The position numbers and the translations under genes are program-made. The notes beneath the pieces were generated by a model that was given only the letters and a program-made list of their open reading frames with translations, was not told the origin of the DNA and made no database searches. Shown piece after piece: positions 51,744 to 61,224 of a stretch of 64,000 nucleotides of DNA (positions are counted from its first letter, which is position 1; each line of letters opens with the position of its first letter). This DNA comes from Hyphomicrobium sp. ghe19 (GTDB lineage: Bacteria > Pseudomonadota > Alphaproteobacteria > Rhizobiales > Hyphomicrobiaceae), in NCBI RefSeq assembly GCF_902712875.1, contig NZ_LR743509.1, forward strand, positions 4,230,001-4,294,000, in the 5' to 3' direction.

Positions 51744-52613
51744 ATGAATACCGCAACGACACTTCCCTTCCTCAAAATGAACGGACTCGGCAACGAGATC
51801 GTCGTTGTCGATTTGCGCAGCAGCTCGCGGACGTTCACGCCCGAAGAAGTCGCGGCGGTTGCCGCGGATCGTATTTCGCGGTTCGACCAGATGATGGTTC
51901 TGCACGCGCCCAAAACGGCGGGCACCCTATCGTTCGTGCGCATCTATAACGCCGATGGATCGGAAGCCGGAGCGTGCGGCAACGGCATGCGCTGCGTCGG
52001 CTGGTTTCTTGCCCAAGGCGGCGCGGGCGAGCGCTTTCTAGTTGAAACGCGCGCAGGCGTTCTCGACACGGTCGTCAAAAATCAGGCGTCGATAACCGTC
52101 GATATGGGTGAGCCCAAATTCTCGTGGCAGGATATTCCGCTGGCGGAAGAATTTCGCGACACGCGGGCGATCGAGCTCCAAGTCGGGCCGATCGATAATC
52201 CGGTCTTGCATTCTCCGTCCGTCGTCAATGTCGGCAATCCGCATGCGATCTTCTGGGTCGATGATCTCGATCTCTATGACCTCGGCCGGTTTGGGCCGTT
52301 GCTCGAGAACCATCCGATTTTTCCGGAGCGTGCGAATATCTCGCTGGCTCATGTGACGTCTTCGGAATCCATTCTCGTCAGAACGTGGGAGCGCGGAGCG
52401 GGCTTAACGTTGGCATGCGGCTCGGCGGCGTGCGCCGTGGCGGTGTCGGCTGCCCGGAAGCGGCTCACCGGTCGCCGCGTGCAAGTAACCCTGCCCGGCG
52501 GCGATCTCACGATCGAGTGGGCGGCCAATAACCACATCCTGATGACGGGCCCCGTGGAGTTCGAGTACGAGGGCGCGATCGATTTTTCCAAATTGGCAAA
52601 GGCGTCGGTTTAG
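51744..52613 (+). CDS. dapF: Diaminopimelate epimerase
   Basis: This 289-residue PLP-independent epimerase converts LL- to meso-diaminopimelate for lysine and peptidoglycan. The two catalytic cysteines are visible, Cys78 in [11 protein letters not shown] and the second in [11 protein letters not shown]. The N-terminal [15 protein letters not shown] is typical. It heads a plus-strand run dapF-mtaB-ftsY-yciB-yciB that is conserved in Rhizobiales. Confidence 0.96.
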   Translation: MNTATTLPFLKMNGLGNEIVVVDLRSSSRTFTPEEVAAVAADRISRFDQMMVLHAPKTAGTLSFVRIYNADGSEAGACGNGMRCVGWFLAQGGAGERFLVETRAGVLDTVVKNQASITVDMGEPKFSWQDIPLAEEFRDTRAIELQVGPIDNPVLHSPSVVNVGNPHAIFWVDDLDLYDLGRFGPLLENHPIFPERANISLAHVTSSESILVRTWERGAGLTLACGSAACAVAVSAARKRLTGRRVQVTLPGGDLTIEWAANNHILMTGPVEFEYEGAIDFSKLAKASV

Positions 52614-52668
52614 TCCGACGCCGGCTTCGCTATTGCGAGCGCCTCTCAAAAGGACGACGACGAAGCTT

Positions 52669-53931
52669 ATGTCCGAACCCGAAGTGATAACGCTCGGCTG
52701 CCGGCTGAATGTTTATGAATCCGAGGTTATGCGGCGTCATGCACGCGAGGCGGGGCTTGATAACGCCGTCATCGTCAATACGTGTGCAGTGACAGGCGAA
52801 GCCGTCCGCCAGGCCGCGCAGACCGTGCGCAGGCTGCGGCGCGCGAGACCGGACGCACGCATTATCGTTACCGGCTGCGCGGCGCAAATCGAGCCTCACC
52901 GCTTTGCCGATATGGCTGAAGTCGATCACGTCATCGGTAATGGCGAGAAGATGAAGGCAGAGACCTTCACCGGGTTGTCGACGTCGACGAGCGAGCGGGT
53001 TCTGGTGAACGACATCATGAGCGTGCGCGAGTCGGCGCTCCATATGATCGACGGTTTTCATTCCCACACGCGCGCGTATTTGCAGATTCAGAATGGGTGC
53101 GATCATCGCTGCACGTTTTGTATTATTCCGTTCGGCCGCGGTCCGTCGCGCTCGGTGCCAGCTGGCGAAATCGTCACGCAGGTGCGCGGGCTTGTCGAGC
53201 GTGGATACTTGGAAGTCGTGCTGACGGGTGTCGACATCACGTCTTATGGCCGCGATCTTCCGGGTGCCCAGACACTTGGTCAGCTCGTGCGGCAGGTGTT
53301 GAAGCATGTGCCGGAACTTGTGCGCCTTCGCCTGTCGTCGATCGATCAAGTCGAAGCCGATGCCGATCTGATGATTGCGCTCGGCGAAGAGGAGCGGCTG
53401 ATGCCGCATTTGCATCTGTCGCTACAAGCCGGCGACGATCTTACGTTGAAGCGAATGAAGCGGCGGCATTTGCGCGCCGACGCGATCGCGTTTTGCGAGA
53501 AAGCGCGGAAGCTCAGGCCCGACATCGTGTTCGGCGCCGATCTCATCGCGGGGTTTCCAACTGAAACGGATGACATGTTCGAAAATTCTCACAGCATCGT
53601 CGATGAATGCGGACTTACGTATCTTCACGTGTTTCCATTTTCTGCTCGCCAAGGGACGCCTGCAGCGCGTATGCCGCAAGTTCCGGGGAATATCGTGAAG
53701 GAGCGCGCAGCCAAGCTTCGCGCCAAGGGCAGCGAGGTGCTCGCTTCATATCTCAAAAGCCAACGCGGGAAGGTGGTTGAAGTGCTGGTCGAACGCGACG
53801 GCAATGGACGCACGCCGCAATTTGCAGAGGTGCTCATGCAGGGCGAGCGTATTCACGACGCGGGCGCGATCGTGAACGCGCACATCAAGCGCGCGGATGC
53901 GCAACGGCTCGTCGGCGAGGTTTGCGCGTGA
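52669..53931 (+). CDS. mtaB: tRNA t6A37 methylthiotransferase MtaB
   Basis: This 420-residue radical-SAM enzyme adds a methylthio group to t6A at position 37 of ANN-decoding tRNAs. The N-terminal UPF0004 domain carries cluster cysteines in TLGCRLNVYESE, VNTCAVTGE and VTGCAAQ. The radical-SAM CxxxCxxC is in GCDHRCTFCIIPFGRG, and a TRAM-like tail follows. ATG 52669 (MSEPEVITLG) fits family starts; a TTG at 52633 is an alternative. The stop overlaps the ftsY GTG in a GTGA junction. Confidence 0.93.
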   Translation: MSEPEVITLGCRLNVYESEVMRRHAREAGLDNAVIVNTCAVTGEAVRQAAQTVRRLRRARPDARIIVTGCAAQIEPHRFADMAEVDHVIGNGEKMKAETFTGLSTSTSERVLVNDIMSVRESALHMIDGFHSHTRAYLQIQNGCDHRCTFCIIPFGRGPSRSVPAGEIVTQVRGLVERGYLEVVLTGVDITSYGRDLPGAQTLGQLVRQVLKHVPELVRLRLSSIDQVEADADLMIALGEEERLMPHLHLSLQAGDDLTLKRMKRRHLRADAIAFCEKARKLRPDIVFGADLIAGFPTETDDMFENSHSIVDECGLTYLHVFPFSARQGTPAARMPQVPGNIVKERAAKLRAKGSEVLASYLKSQRGKVVEVLVERDGNGRTPQFAEVLMQGERIHDAGAIVNAHIKRADAQRLVGEVCA

Positions 53932-55022
53932 GCGAACCCAAGGAAAAAGGCAAAGGGATCTTCGGCCGCTTTTTTAAAAGTGCGTCAGAGCCTGCCCCTG
54001 AACAAGACGCGAAACGCAGCGATGACGTTGTTTCGTCTGACGCTCCGGACGCCGCTCCGCCGGTCGCCGTCGCCAAAGACATTGCGCCGGCAGCCGAACC
54101 GCCTGTGAAACAGAGCTGGTTTCAACGGCTGAAGTCGGGGCTCGGCAAAACGTCATCGAAATTGACGTCCGGCATTACGGATCTATTTTCGAAGCGAAAG
54201 CTCGACGCCAATACGCTCGACGATCTCGAAGATCTCTTGATTCAGTCGGATCTCGGTCTCGAGACGACGAGCCGGATCACGAACGCCATCGGCAAGGGGC
54301 GCTTCGAGAAGGGCATTTCCGCCGACGAGGTGCGAAGCGTTCTCGCGACGGAGGTCGAGCGGGTGCTGACGCCCGTCGCCAAGCCGCTTGTCATCGAGCC
54401 GTCGCATAAACCGCATGTGATCATGATGGTCGGCGTCAACGGCACGGGCAAGACGACGACGATCGGCAAGCTCGCCAACAAATTCAAGTCGGAAGGAAAA
54501 TCGGTTGTGCTCGCCGCGGGTGATACGTTCCGTGCGGCAGCCATCGACCAGTTGAAGGTATGGGGCGCGCGCGCGGGCGTTCCCGTCGTTGCGCGCGAAG
54601 TCGGCGGAGATTCTTCAGGTCTCGCCTTTGACGCCTTGAAGCAGGCGCAAGCGACTGGCGCAGATGTGCTTTTACTTGATACGGCCGGGCGGCTGCAAAA
54701 TAAGCAGGTGCTTATGGAAGAACTCGAAAAAGTCACACGCGTTCTGAAGAAGCTTGATCCGAGCGCACCGCACGACGTTGTGCTTGTGCTTGATGCGACG
54801 ACAGGTCAGAACGCCCTGAACCAAGTCGAGGTTTTTCGGGACCGGGCCGGTGTGACAGGCTTGATCATGACGAAACTCGATGGGACGGCTCGCGGGGGCA
54901 TTCTTGTTGCGATCGCCGCCAAGTTCGGCTTACCGGTGCACGCCATCGGCGTGGGAGAAGGAGCGGACGATCTGCAGGCCTTTTCGGCAGCGGATTTTGC
55001 GCAGGCCATCGCAGGCATCTGA
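53928..55022 (+). CDS. ftsY: Signal recognition particle receptor FtsY
   Basis: This 364-residue SRP receptor GTPase has a short acidic/alanine-rich A domain (about 1-65). The N domain and the G domain with P-loop GVNGTGKTTT, GDTFRAAA, LLDTAGRLQ and MTKLDGTARGG follow. It receives Ffh-ribosome complexes at the inner membrane. GTG 53928 (MSEPKEKGKG) overlaps the mtaB stop; TTG 53922 would add two residues. Confidence 0.96.
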   Translation: MSEPKEKGKGIFGRFFKSASEPAPEQDAKRSDDVVSSDAPDAAPPVAVAKDIAPAAEPPVKQSWFQRLKSGLGKTSSKLTSGITDLFSKRKLDANTLDDLEDLLIQSDLGLETTSRITNAIGKGRFEKGISADEVRSVLATEVERVLTPVAKPLVIEPSHKPHVIMMVGVNGTGKTTTIGKLANKFKSEGKSVVLAAGDTFRAAAIDQLKVWGARAGVPVVAREVGGDSSGLAFDALKQAQATGADVLLLDTAGRLQNKQVLMEELEKVTRVLKKLDPSAPHDVVLVLDATTGQNALNQVEVFRDRAGVTGLIMTKLDGTARGGILVAIAAKFGLPVHAIGVGEGADDLQAFSAADFAQAIAGI

Positions 55023-55045
55023 GTTCGCGGGGAACGGAACACCAT

Positions 55046-55714
55046 ATGACCCAAGACTTAAATATCGGGAATCCTCCACTGATGAAGGCACGCAAGCGCT
55101 TTTTTCCATTCAACGCCGAGCAGACGATCAACATTCTCAGCGAGTTCGGCCCGTTGGTGACGATGTTCGTCATCAATGCTTTCTTCGGCATCAATGCGGG
55201 GACCTGGGCGCTGATCGGCACGACGTTCCTGTCCATCGGCGTGATGCTTTACATGTTCCATCGGCCGCCGATTTTCCCGCTTATCGCGTCGAGCGTCACG
55301 ATCGTCTTTGCGGCTCTCACGCTCATCACGCATGATCCGATGTGGGTTCAGATCAAAGTTACGATCTTCAATGCGCTGTTCGGTGTGTTCCTGATTTCCG
55401 GGCTTTGGCTGAACCAGAACTTTTTCAAATATGTTTTCGAGAAAACGTTCCATTACACCGATGAAGGCTGGCACAAGTTTACCTGGAGCTTCGCACTCTT
55501 CTTCTTTTTGACGGCTGCGGCGAACGAATACGTTCGGCAGACCTTTCAAGAAAACCGGATGTACGAGATTTTGGGTCATGAAATGGACGGTGTGAACGTC
55601 TGGATCCTGTTCAAGGTCGCGATCGTCCTGCCGGTGTCTGGACTTTATGCGTGGGTCCTCACCAGGTTCATGCAGAAATATCGCTTGCCCGATCCGGCGA
55701 ACGTTGAAGGCTAG
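55046..55714 (+). CDS. YciB/IspZ family septation protein, divergent copy
   Basis: This 222-residue polytopic inner-membrane protein belongs to the YciB (septation protein A, IspZ) family. The defining elements are LSEFGPLVTMFVINAFFGI, ALTLITHDPMWVQIKVTIFNALFG and DEGWHKFTWSFALFFFLTAAANEYVRQ. E. coli YciB affects cell-envelope synthesis and division. This copy is more divergent from the usual Rhizobiales form than the following gene. ATG 55046 is used; ATG 55082 is a possible later start. It lies 23 bases after ftsY. Confidence 0.87.
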   Translation: MTQDLNIGNPPLMKARKRFFPFNAEQTINILSEFGPLVTMFVINAFFGINAGTWALIGTTFLSIGVMLYMFHRPPIFPLIASSVTIVFAALTLITHDPMWVQIKVTIFNALFGVFLISGLWLNQNFFKYVFEKTFHYTDEGWHKFTWSFALFFFLTAAANEYVRQTFQENRMYEILGHEMDGVNVWILFKVAIVLPVSGLYAWVLTRFMQKYRLPDPANVEG

Positions 55715-55718
55715 AGAC

Positions 55719-56330
55719 ATGTCGGATCAGCAAAATGGGCCGGGTTCCGGCGACGAGCCGCAGTTCGATCGCAAGCAGCTGATCAAGCTGCTCGTGGAGC
55801 TTGGCCCGCTCGTCGTATTCTTCATCGGCAACAGCCGCTACGGCATCTTCGCTGGGACCGGGGCCTTCATGGTCGCGACGGTCATTTCGCTTGCGGCGTC
55901 ACACTTCCTCCTTGGGCGGATCGCTACGATGCCGCTCGTTACCGGCGTCTTCGTGCTGGTGTTCGGCGGCTTGACGTTGTGGCTGCAGGACGATCATTTC
56001 ATCAAGATCAAGCCGACCATCGTGAACGGTCTATTCGCGGCAATTCTATTCGCGGGTCTCTTATCAGGCCGTCTGTTTCTCAAGATCGTATTCGGTGACG
56101 TCATGCGCCTCTCCGAAGAGGGCTGGCGAATTTTGACGCTCAGATGGGCGTTATTCTTCGTATTTCTCGCGATCCTCAACGAGGTGATGTGGCGGCTGTT
56201 CTCCACCGACACGTGGGTGGCGTTCAAAGTCTTCGGGATTATGCCGATCACATTCCTCTTCGCGCTCGCCCAAATAGGGATCCTGAAGAAATATGAGGCC
56301 CCAGCCGAAAATGGTCCGAATGCGTCGTAA
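55719..56330 (+). CDS. yciB: YciB/IspZ family septation protein, canonical copy
   Basis: This 203-residue membrane protein has five to six hydrophobic segments. Canonical family strings are LLVELGPLVVFFIGNSRYGIF, TLWLQDDHFIKIKPTIVNGLF and EGWRILTLRWALFFVFLAILNEVMWR, the last split by the membrane span. FKVFGIMPITFLFALAQ ends the core. It starts 4 bases after the preceding paralog and is the better match to the standard septation protein A. The pair is a tandem duplication that has since diverged strongly. Confidence 0.9.
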   Translation: MSDQQNGPGSGDEPQFDRKQLIKLLVELGPLVVFFIGNSRYGIFAGTGAFMVATVISLAASHFLLGRIATMPLVTGVFVLVFGGLTLWLQDDHFIKIKPTIVNGLFAAILFAGLLSGRLFLKIVFGDVMRLSEEGWRILTLRWALFFVFLAILNEVMWRLFSTDTWVAFKVFGIMPITFLFALAQIGILKKYEAPAENGPNAS

Positions 56331-56551
56331 TTCGCAGGCCCGGCTTTTCTCCCTTCGGTTATTCGCAAAATTTTGAACGCCGTTTGCCTTTTCACTGGAC
56401 GGAGCACCCCGCATGCTATTTCTTGGCAGGAACTACCGGACTAAACTTTAGGTTTGATCATTTCGCCTTATCGCCGAGCCACGATTTCGAGTCTTGGAAC
56501 TTCGATGGATCTTTCGGGGGGGAAGATGGGTGGAATGTATTGGGGCATGGA

Positions 56552-57055
56552 ATGGCACGCGATACAATCAACCGCCTTGAACGGTCGCCTTTGCATCTTC
56601 TTCACAGAGCCGGACAATGTGCGGCTGATATCTTCCAAAGTGAACTTGGCGAGGATGATCTAACACCTCGCCAATATGCTATCTTGTTGACCGTCGCCAA
56701 CAATGAGGGCGTCAGCCAGACTCAGCTCGTGGAGCTGACCGGCATCGACCGCTCGACACTGGCGGACGTGGTCCGCCGCATGCTCAAGAAGGGCTTGCTG
56801 CAACGCCGCCGTACGCGGGACGACGCGCGAGCCTATGCCGTCAAGGTGACGGATGAGGGTGCGAAAGTTCTGAAGGCGCGCGATCCGCTTGCTCGCAAGG
56901 TCGACGAGCGCATTCTGTCGGGGCTGCCAGCATCGCAAAGAGACCGTTTTCTCCAGGATCTCGGCACGATCATTCAGACGCTCAACCGCCTGAGAGAAAA
57001 AGAGAGCGCCGGCAAATCTGCGGACGCTCCCTCAACTCAGCGGCGTGGAGCTTAA
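56552..57055 (+). CDS. MarR family transcriptional regulator
   Basis: This 167-residue regulator has the MarR winged helix. The recognition region is VSQTQLVELTGIDRSTLADVVRRMLKKGLLQRRR and the wing is RDDARAYAVKVTDEG; the first is a helix-turn-helix followed by the wing entry. N- and C-terminal helices form the dimer interface. The ligand and targets are unknown. ATG 56552 is preceded by GGGGCATGG. The stop overlaps the asd stop by 4 bases. Confidence 0.88.
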   Translation: MARDTINRLERSPLHLLHRAGQCAADIFQSELGEDDLTPRQYAILLTVANNEGVSQTQLVELTGIDRSTLADVVRRMLKKGLLQRRRTRDDARAYAVKVTDEGAKVLKARDPLARKVDERILSGLPASQRDRFLQDLGTIIQTLNRLREKESAGKSADAPSTQRRGA

Positions 57056-58080
57056 GCGGCCTTCGGTACGAGGCGCTGATTCACGATCGTCTCTGCGATC
57101 TGCACGGCGTTGAGAGCAGCGCCCTTCAGCAGATTGTCGGAGACGATCCACATTGCGAGACCGTTTTCGACGGTCGCGTCTTCGCGGATGCGCGATACGA
57201 ACGTCGAGAATTCGCCGGCCGCCTCGACGGGCGTGATGTAGCCGCCGGGCTCGCGCTTATCGATGACGACGATGCCGGGCGAAGCGCGCAGAATTTCACG
57301 GGCTTCTTCGGGGCTGATCGCGTTCTCGAACTCGATGTTCACTGATTCCGAATGGCCGACGAATACCGGAACGCGCACGCACGTCGCCGTCAGCTTGATC
57401 TTGGGGTCCAAGATCTTCTTGGTTTCGGCGAGCATCTTCCATTCCTCCTTCGTGTATCCGTCTTCCATGAAGACGTCGATGTGAGGAATGCAGTTGAAGG
57501 CGATCTGCTTCGGAAACTTCTTCGGATCGACTTCCTGGCCCGGCACGTACTTGCCTTTGGTCTGCTGCCAAAGTTCGTCCATCGCGTCCTTGCCGGCGCC
57601 GGAGACGGATTGGTAGGTCGAAACGACGACGCGCTTGATCTTCGCTGCATCGTGAAGCGGCTTCAGCGCCACGACAAGCTGCGCCGTCGAGCAGTTCGGG
57701 TTCGCGATGATGTTCTTTTTCGTGAAACCGCGGATCGCGTCGGCGTTCACTTCCGGCACGACGAGGGGCACGTCCTGGTCGTAGCGCCAGCACGACGAGT
57801 TATCGATGACGATCGTTCCCTGAGCGCCGATACGCGGCGACCATTCCTTCGAAACGGTCGATCCTGCCGACATCAAGCAGAAGTCGACGCCGGTGAAGTC
57901 AAACGTTTCTAGGTCCTGGCATTTGATGACGCGATCGCCGAACGAAACCTCTGTGCCCATCGAACGGCGCGATGCCAGAGCATGGAGTTCGCTGACGGGA
58001 AATTTGCGTTCCGCGAGCACATTCAGCATCTCGCGGCCTACGTTGCCCGTGGCGCCGACGATGGCGACCTTATAGCCCAT
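57052..58080 (-). CDS. asd: Aspartate-semialdehyde dehydrogenase
   Basis: This 342-residue NADPH enzyme makes aspartate semialdehyde for lysine, DAP, threonine and methionine. The N-terminal VAIVGATGNVGREML binds NADP. The catalytic Cys130 is in NPNCSTAQ, and the second conserved region has VSTYQSVSGAGK. With dapF, dapB and the DapC-like aminotransferase in the window, much of the DAP route is represented. ATG 58080 is standard. Confidence 0.96.
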   Translation of the reverse strand: MGYKVAIVGATGNVGREMLNVLAERKFPVSELHALASRRSMGTEVSFGDRVIKCQDLETFDFTGVDFCLMSAGSTVSKEWSPRIGAQGTIVIDNSSCWRYDQDVPLVVPEVNADAIRGFTKKNIIANPNCSTAQLVVALKPLHDAAKIKRVVVSTYQSVSGAGKDAMDELWQQTKGKYVPGQEVDPKKFPKQIAFNCIPHIDVFMEDGYTKEEWKMLAETKKILDPKIKLTATCVRVPVFVGHSESVNIEFENAISPEEAREILRASPGIVVIDKREPGGYITPVEAAGEFSTFVSRIREDATVENGLAMWIVSDNLLKGAALNAVQIAETIVNQRLVPKAA

Positions 58081-58349
58081 AACGTTATGTCCTTGAAAAG
58101 CTTGGTTTTTATCTACGAGCTTGGCTCGCGCGATGCATGTCTTCCTGTGCGTTCACATACTCGGCCAGCCCAAGATTTTCAAGGATTGTCGAGGCATGGC
58201 AGCTGCACGCGGTCTTAATTGAACTTTGCGTACGGAAAATGAGGGTCGAGACATTCCGTCCAAGCGTCCGCGGCCGCGAAGGAAACATTTTATGTCTTTA
58301 GTAGCGGCAACAGTTCGCCGCTCGCGACAGAAGAAAAAGGGGACCGCCC

Positions 58350-58802
58350 GTGAAGCCGTTGAAGACGCTTACGATGTTTGCCATCGGGGCGCTTGTGCTT
58401 ACTGCTCCAGTATTCTCGCCATCCAGCTTGGCGATCAGCGCGTGGCTGGACGATGCGGAGCTTCAGCGATTCAAGGACGCGACGCTCGAGGGCCGCTACG
58501 CGAACGGCAAGCATTTCACCGAACACTACGGGAGCGACGGGCGGCTCAACTACGTCGAAGCCGCGATGACGCTCCGCGGGCACTGGTCGATCACCCAAGG
58601 CACGCTGTGCACGATCTATGATTTCGACGAGACGGGCGGGTGCTACCGCGTCGCGAAAGTCGATACCAACTGCTACGAATTCTATTTCGTTTCGCGAACG
58701 GAACAAGCAGCGCCGGGTCCGGGCGACGGCAAGCCGCGCTGGACTGCTCGCGGGGCCATTCAGGGCCAGCCGAGCGCCTGCCAAGACGAGCCGAGCGTTT
58801 AA
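58350..58802 (+). CDS. Unknown secreted cysteine-containing protein
   Basis: This 150-residue protein with a signal peptide (MKPLKTLTMFAIGALVLTAP) belongs to no family I can name. The mature part has LEGRYANGKHFTEHYGSDGRL, TLRGHWSITQGTLCTIYD and GGCYRVAKVDTNCYEFYFV. The glycine-aromatic repeats and four cysteines suggest a small disulfide-bonded periplasmic beta protein. Similar short secreted proteins are common in Rhizobiales. The start is GTG 58350 with GGGGA upstream. Confidence 0.75.
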   Translation: MKPLKTLTMFAIGALVLTAPVFSPSSLAISAWLDDAELQRFKDATLEGRYANGKHFTEHYGSDGRLNYVEAAMTLRGHWSITQGTLCTIYDFDETGGCYRVAKVDTNCYEFYFVSRTEQAAPGPGDGKPRWTARGAIQGQPSACQDEPSV

Positions 58803-58804
58803 TT

Positions 58805-58845
58805 GCGCTTGGCGACTCGCGTTCCGCGAGCCGGCCGCCAAGCGC
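58805..58845. terminator. Strong nested hairpin between convergent genes
   Basis: A perfect 10-bp stem GCGCTTGGCG/CGCCAAGCGC (58805-58814 with 58836-58845) encloses a perfect 6-bp hairpin CTCGCG-TTC-CGCGAG (58816-58830). It lies between the converging unknown gene and leuB. No T-run follows, so its terminator role is uncertain. Confidence 0.5.
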
Positions 58846-58926
58846 GGGATGTTTCTTCGTTCTTCGGCTGTCTCCCCGCCGCAGAGAAGCGGAGAGCCGG
58901 GATCCAGAGCACCTTGTGACGTGCGA

Positions 58927-60042
58927 TCAGGCGGCCAGCGACTTCAGCTCTGCTTCAATGGCTTTGCCCATCTCGCTCGTGCCGACCTTCGTCATTCCGG
59001 GTTGCATGATGTCGCCAGTTCTGAGGCCCTTATCGAGGACGCCCGCAATCGCCTTCTCGACGAGATCGGCTTCGGCGCCGAGGTCGAACGAATAGCGAAG
59101 CGCCATCGCGAACGAGGCGATCGTTGCAATCGGGTTCGCGAGGCCTTGGCCAGCGATGTCGGGCGCCGAGCCGTGCACGGGCTCGTAAAGCGCCTTGCGG
59201 CGGCCGGTCTTGGGATCGGGAGCGCCTAGCGACGCCGACGGCAACATGCCGAGCGAGCCCGTCATCATGGCGGCTTCATCGGACAGGACATCGCCGAAGA
59301 GATTGTCGGTGACGATGACGTCGAACTGCTTCGGATTGCGGATCAGCTGCATCGCGCAGTTGTCGGCGAGAATGTGCTCGAGCTTTACGTCGGGCGCATA
59401 AGACTTATGGACGTCGGTCGTGACCTGCTTCCAGAGCACGCCGGTCCGCATCACGTTGTGCTTTTCGGCCGAGTGCACGAGGTTGTTGCGCTTCCGTGCG
59501 AGGTCGAATGCCACCTTGGTGATCCGCTCCACTTCATGCGTGGTGTAGACCTGCGTGTCGACCGCGCGGCGCTCGCCGTTCTCGAGCGTCACGATTTCTT
59601 TCGGCTCGCCGAAATAGACGCCGCCCGTCAGCTCGCGCACGATCATGATGTCGAGGCCTTCGACCAGCTCGCGCTTCAGGCTCGAAGCATCGGCAAGCGC
59701 GGGGTAGCAGATCGCGGGGCGAAGGTTGGCGAAGAGATCGAGATCTTTCCGCAGGCGCAGAAGACCGGCTTCCGGGCGATGCTGATAGGGAACGTTTGCC
59801 CACTTCGGTCCGCCGACGGCGCCGAAGATCACAGCGTCGGCTTTTTCCGCCTTCGCCATTGCCTCGTCGGTGATCGCGACGCCATGCGCATCGTATGCCG
59901 CGCCGCCGACAAGATCGCGGTCAACAGAGAAGCGGACGACATTGCTCTTGCTGTTGAAGAAACCGATGAGCCGTTCGACCTCTGCGATTGTTTCAACGCC
60001 GATGCCATCGCCAGGGAGCAAAAGAAGGTTGTGCGTCGTCAT
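58927..60042 (-). CDS. leuB: 3-isopropylmalate dehydrogenase
   Basis: This 371-residue NAD-dependent enzyme of leucine synthesis oxidatively decarboxylates 3-isopropylmalate. [15 protein letters not shown] at the N-terminus, the substrate Arg/Tyr region [15 protein letters not shown] and the metal site [19 protein letters not shown] are present, as is the NAD-binding [16 protein letters not shown] 60042 is used. leuC and leuD, usually linked in Rhizobiales, are not in the window. Confidence 0.97.
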   Translation of the reverse strand: MTTHNLLLLPGDGIGVETIAEVERLIGFFNSKSNVVRFSVDRDLVGGAAYDAHGVAITDEAMAKAEKADAVIFGAVGGPKWANVPYQHRPEAGLLRLRKDLDLFANLRPAICYPALADASSLKRELVEGLDIMIVRELTGGVYFGEPKEIVTLENGERRAVDTQVYTTHEVERITKVAFDLARKRNNLVHSAEKHNVMRTGVLWKQVTTDVHKSYAPDVKLEHILADNCAMQLIRNPKQFDVIVTDNLFGDVLSDEAAMMTGSLGMLPSASLGAPDPKTGRRKALYEPVHGSAPDIAGQGLANPIATIASFAMALRYSFDLGAEADLVEKAIAGVLDKGLRTGDIMQPGMTKVGTSEMGKAIEAELKSLAA

Positions 60043-60162
60043 CGGTTAACAATCCTTGGTCCAACTCAGGTGGGGAAATCAGTCGGGGGGAGTGCTAGCG
60101 TTTGGACAGGCGCGCGGCAAGCTCCCGGCCGCGAAAAACGGCACTTTGGCGCAGAGGGTGAC

Positions 60163-61224
60163 ATGCAGCTTCGACGGTGTCGGTCAGCTCCGGCGGCATT
60201 GGGACTTCTGCTGACAGGCCTTCTGGCCCAGGGCGCGGCTTCAGAGGACCGGCCAGAGCTGTCGCTGCCGCTTGCCTGCCAGCCCCATAAGACCTGTTTC
60301 ATTCAGAACTACGTCGACATCGACCCTGGGCGCACCGCCAAGGACTACATGTGCGGCCGGGCCACTTACGATAAGCACAGCGGCGTCGATTTTCGCCTGC
60401 TCTCCGCAGCGGCGACCCAGCCACCGGTGGCCGTTCTCGCGTCAGCCGACGGCACCGTCAAAGCGGTGAGGGATGGCGTCGCGGACGTTTTCTTCAAAAA
60501 GGCGAAGCCGCAAGACGTTGCGGGCCGGGAATGCGGCAACGGCGTCATTCTCGATCATGGGGGTGGCTGGGAAACCCAGTATTGCCACATGCGCCAGGGC
60601 AGCGTGCGCGTCGCCAAGAACCAGACCGTCAAGCGCGGCGATCAGCTGGGTGAGGCCGGATTTTCCGGCATGGCGGATTTCGCGCAAGTCCACATCAGTG
60701 TTCGTCACGACGGGAAAATCGTCGATCCATTTCTGCCGGATGTGGACGGAAAATGCGATCCCAATGCTCGCGGTCCGGGGATGTGGCAGCCGGCGGCCGC
60801 GGCGGCGTTTCCTTATAAAAACGGCGAAATGATCGGCGCGGCGTTCGCAGGCGCGCCGCCGACTGTCGAGGCGCTCGAAATCAACGATCGCGACGTCGTT
60901 CCGCTGACGGCGTCATCGCCCGCGATCATCCTCTACGGCCGCTTCATCAATCTGATGAAAGGCGACCTCGTGCGTTTCGTGGCTTCGGGTCCGGGGAGTG
61001 AGATTTTTGACGAGAGTGCCGCTCCGCTCGAGCGCGATAAGGCAACGTACGTTGCATTTGCCGGAAAACGCCGCCTCTTGGACGCTTGGCCTGCAGGACA
61101 CTACAGCGGGCGCGTGGAGCTCATTCGCGATAAAGGCGTCATCGCGACGAACCTCGTCAGCTTCGATCTCGCTGGGGCGCCCGGGGCCGAACCATCCGTA
61201 CCGTCACGACAGGAAGCCCGGTAG
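60163..61224 (+). CDS. M23 family metallopeptidase
   Basis: This 353-residue exported protein has a signal peptide (cleavage near GAA-SE) and a LytM/M23 fold. Zinc-site motifs are HSGVDFR (HxxxD), YCHMRQGS and HISVRHDGKI. M23 enzymes are peptidoglycan endopeptidases or, when degenerate, amidase activators. Here all usual metal ligands appear to be present. A C-terminal beta domain of about 130 residues follows the peptidase. ATG 60163 has GAGGGTG upstream. It is divergent from leuB, and its last 21 bases overlap the convergent DUF4337 gene. Confidence 0.88.
   Translation: MQLRRCRSAPAALGLLLTGLLAQGAASEDRPELSLPLACQPHKTCFIQNYVDIDPGRTAKDYMCGRATYDKHSGVDFRLLSAAATQPPVAVLASADGTVKAVRDGVADVFFKKAKPQDVAGRECGNGVILDHGGGWETQYCHMRQGSVRVAKNQTVKRGDQLGEAGFSGMADFAQVHISVRHDGKIVDPFLPDVDGKCDPNARGPGMWQPAAAAAFPYKNGEMIGAAFAGAPPTVEALEINDRDVVPLTASSPAIILYGRFINLMKGDLVRFVASGPGSEIFDESAAPLERDKATYVAFAGKRRLLDAWPAGHYSGRVELIRDKGVIATNLVSFDLAGAPGAEPSVPSRQEAR

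Noticed and set aside
59374..60162. Upstream in-frame extension of the M23 peptidase
   Set aside because: It is antisense to leuB. The signal peptide begins at ATG 60163, which has a ribosome-binding site.
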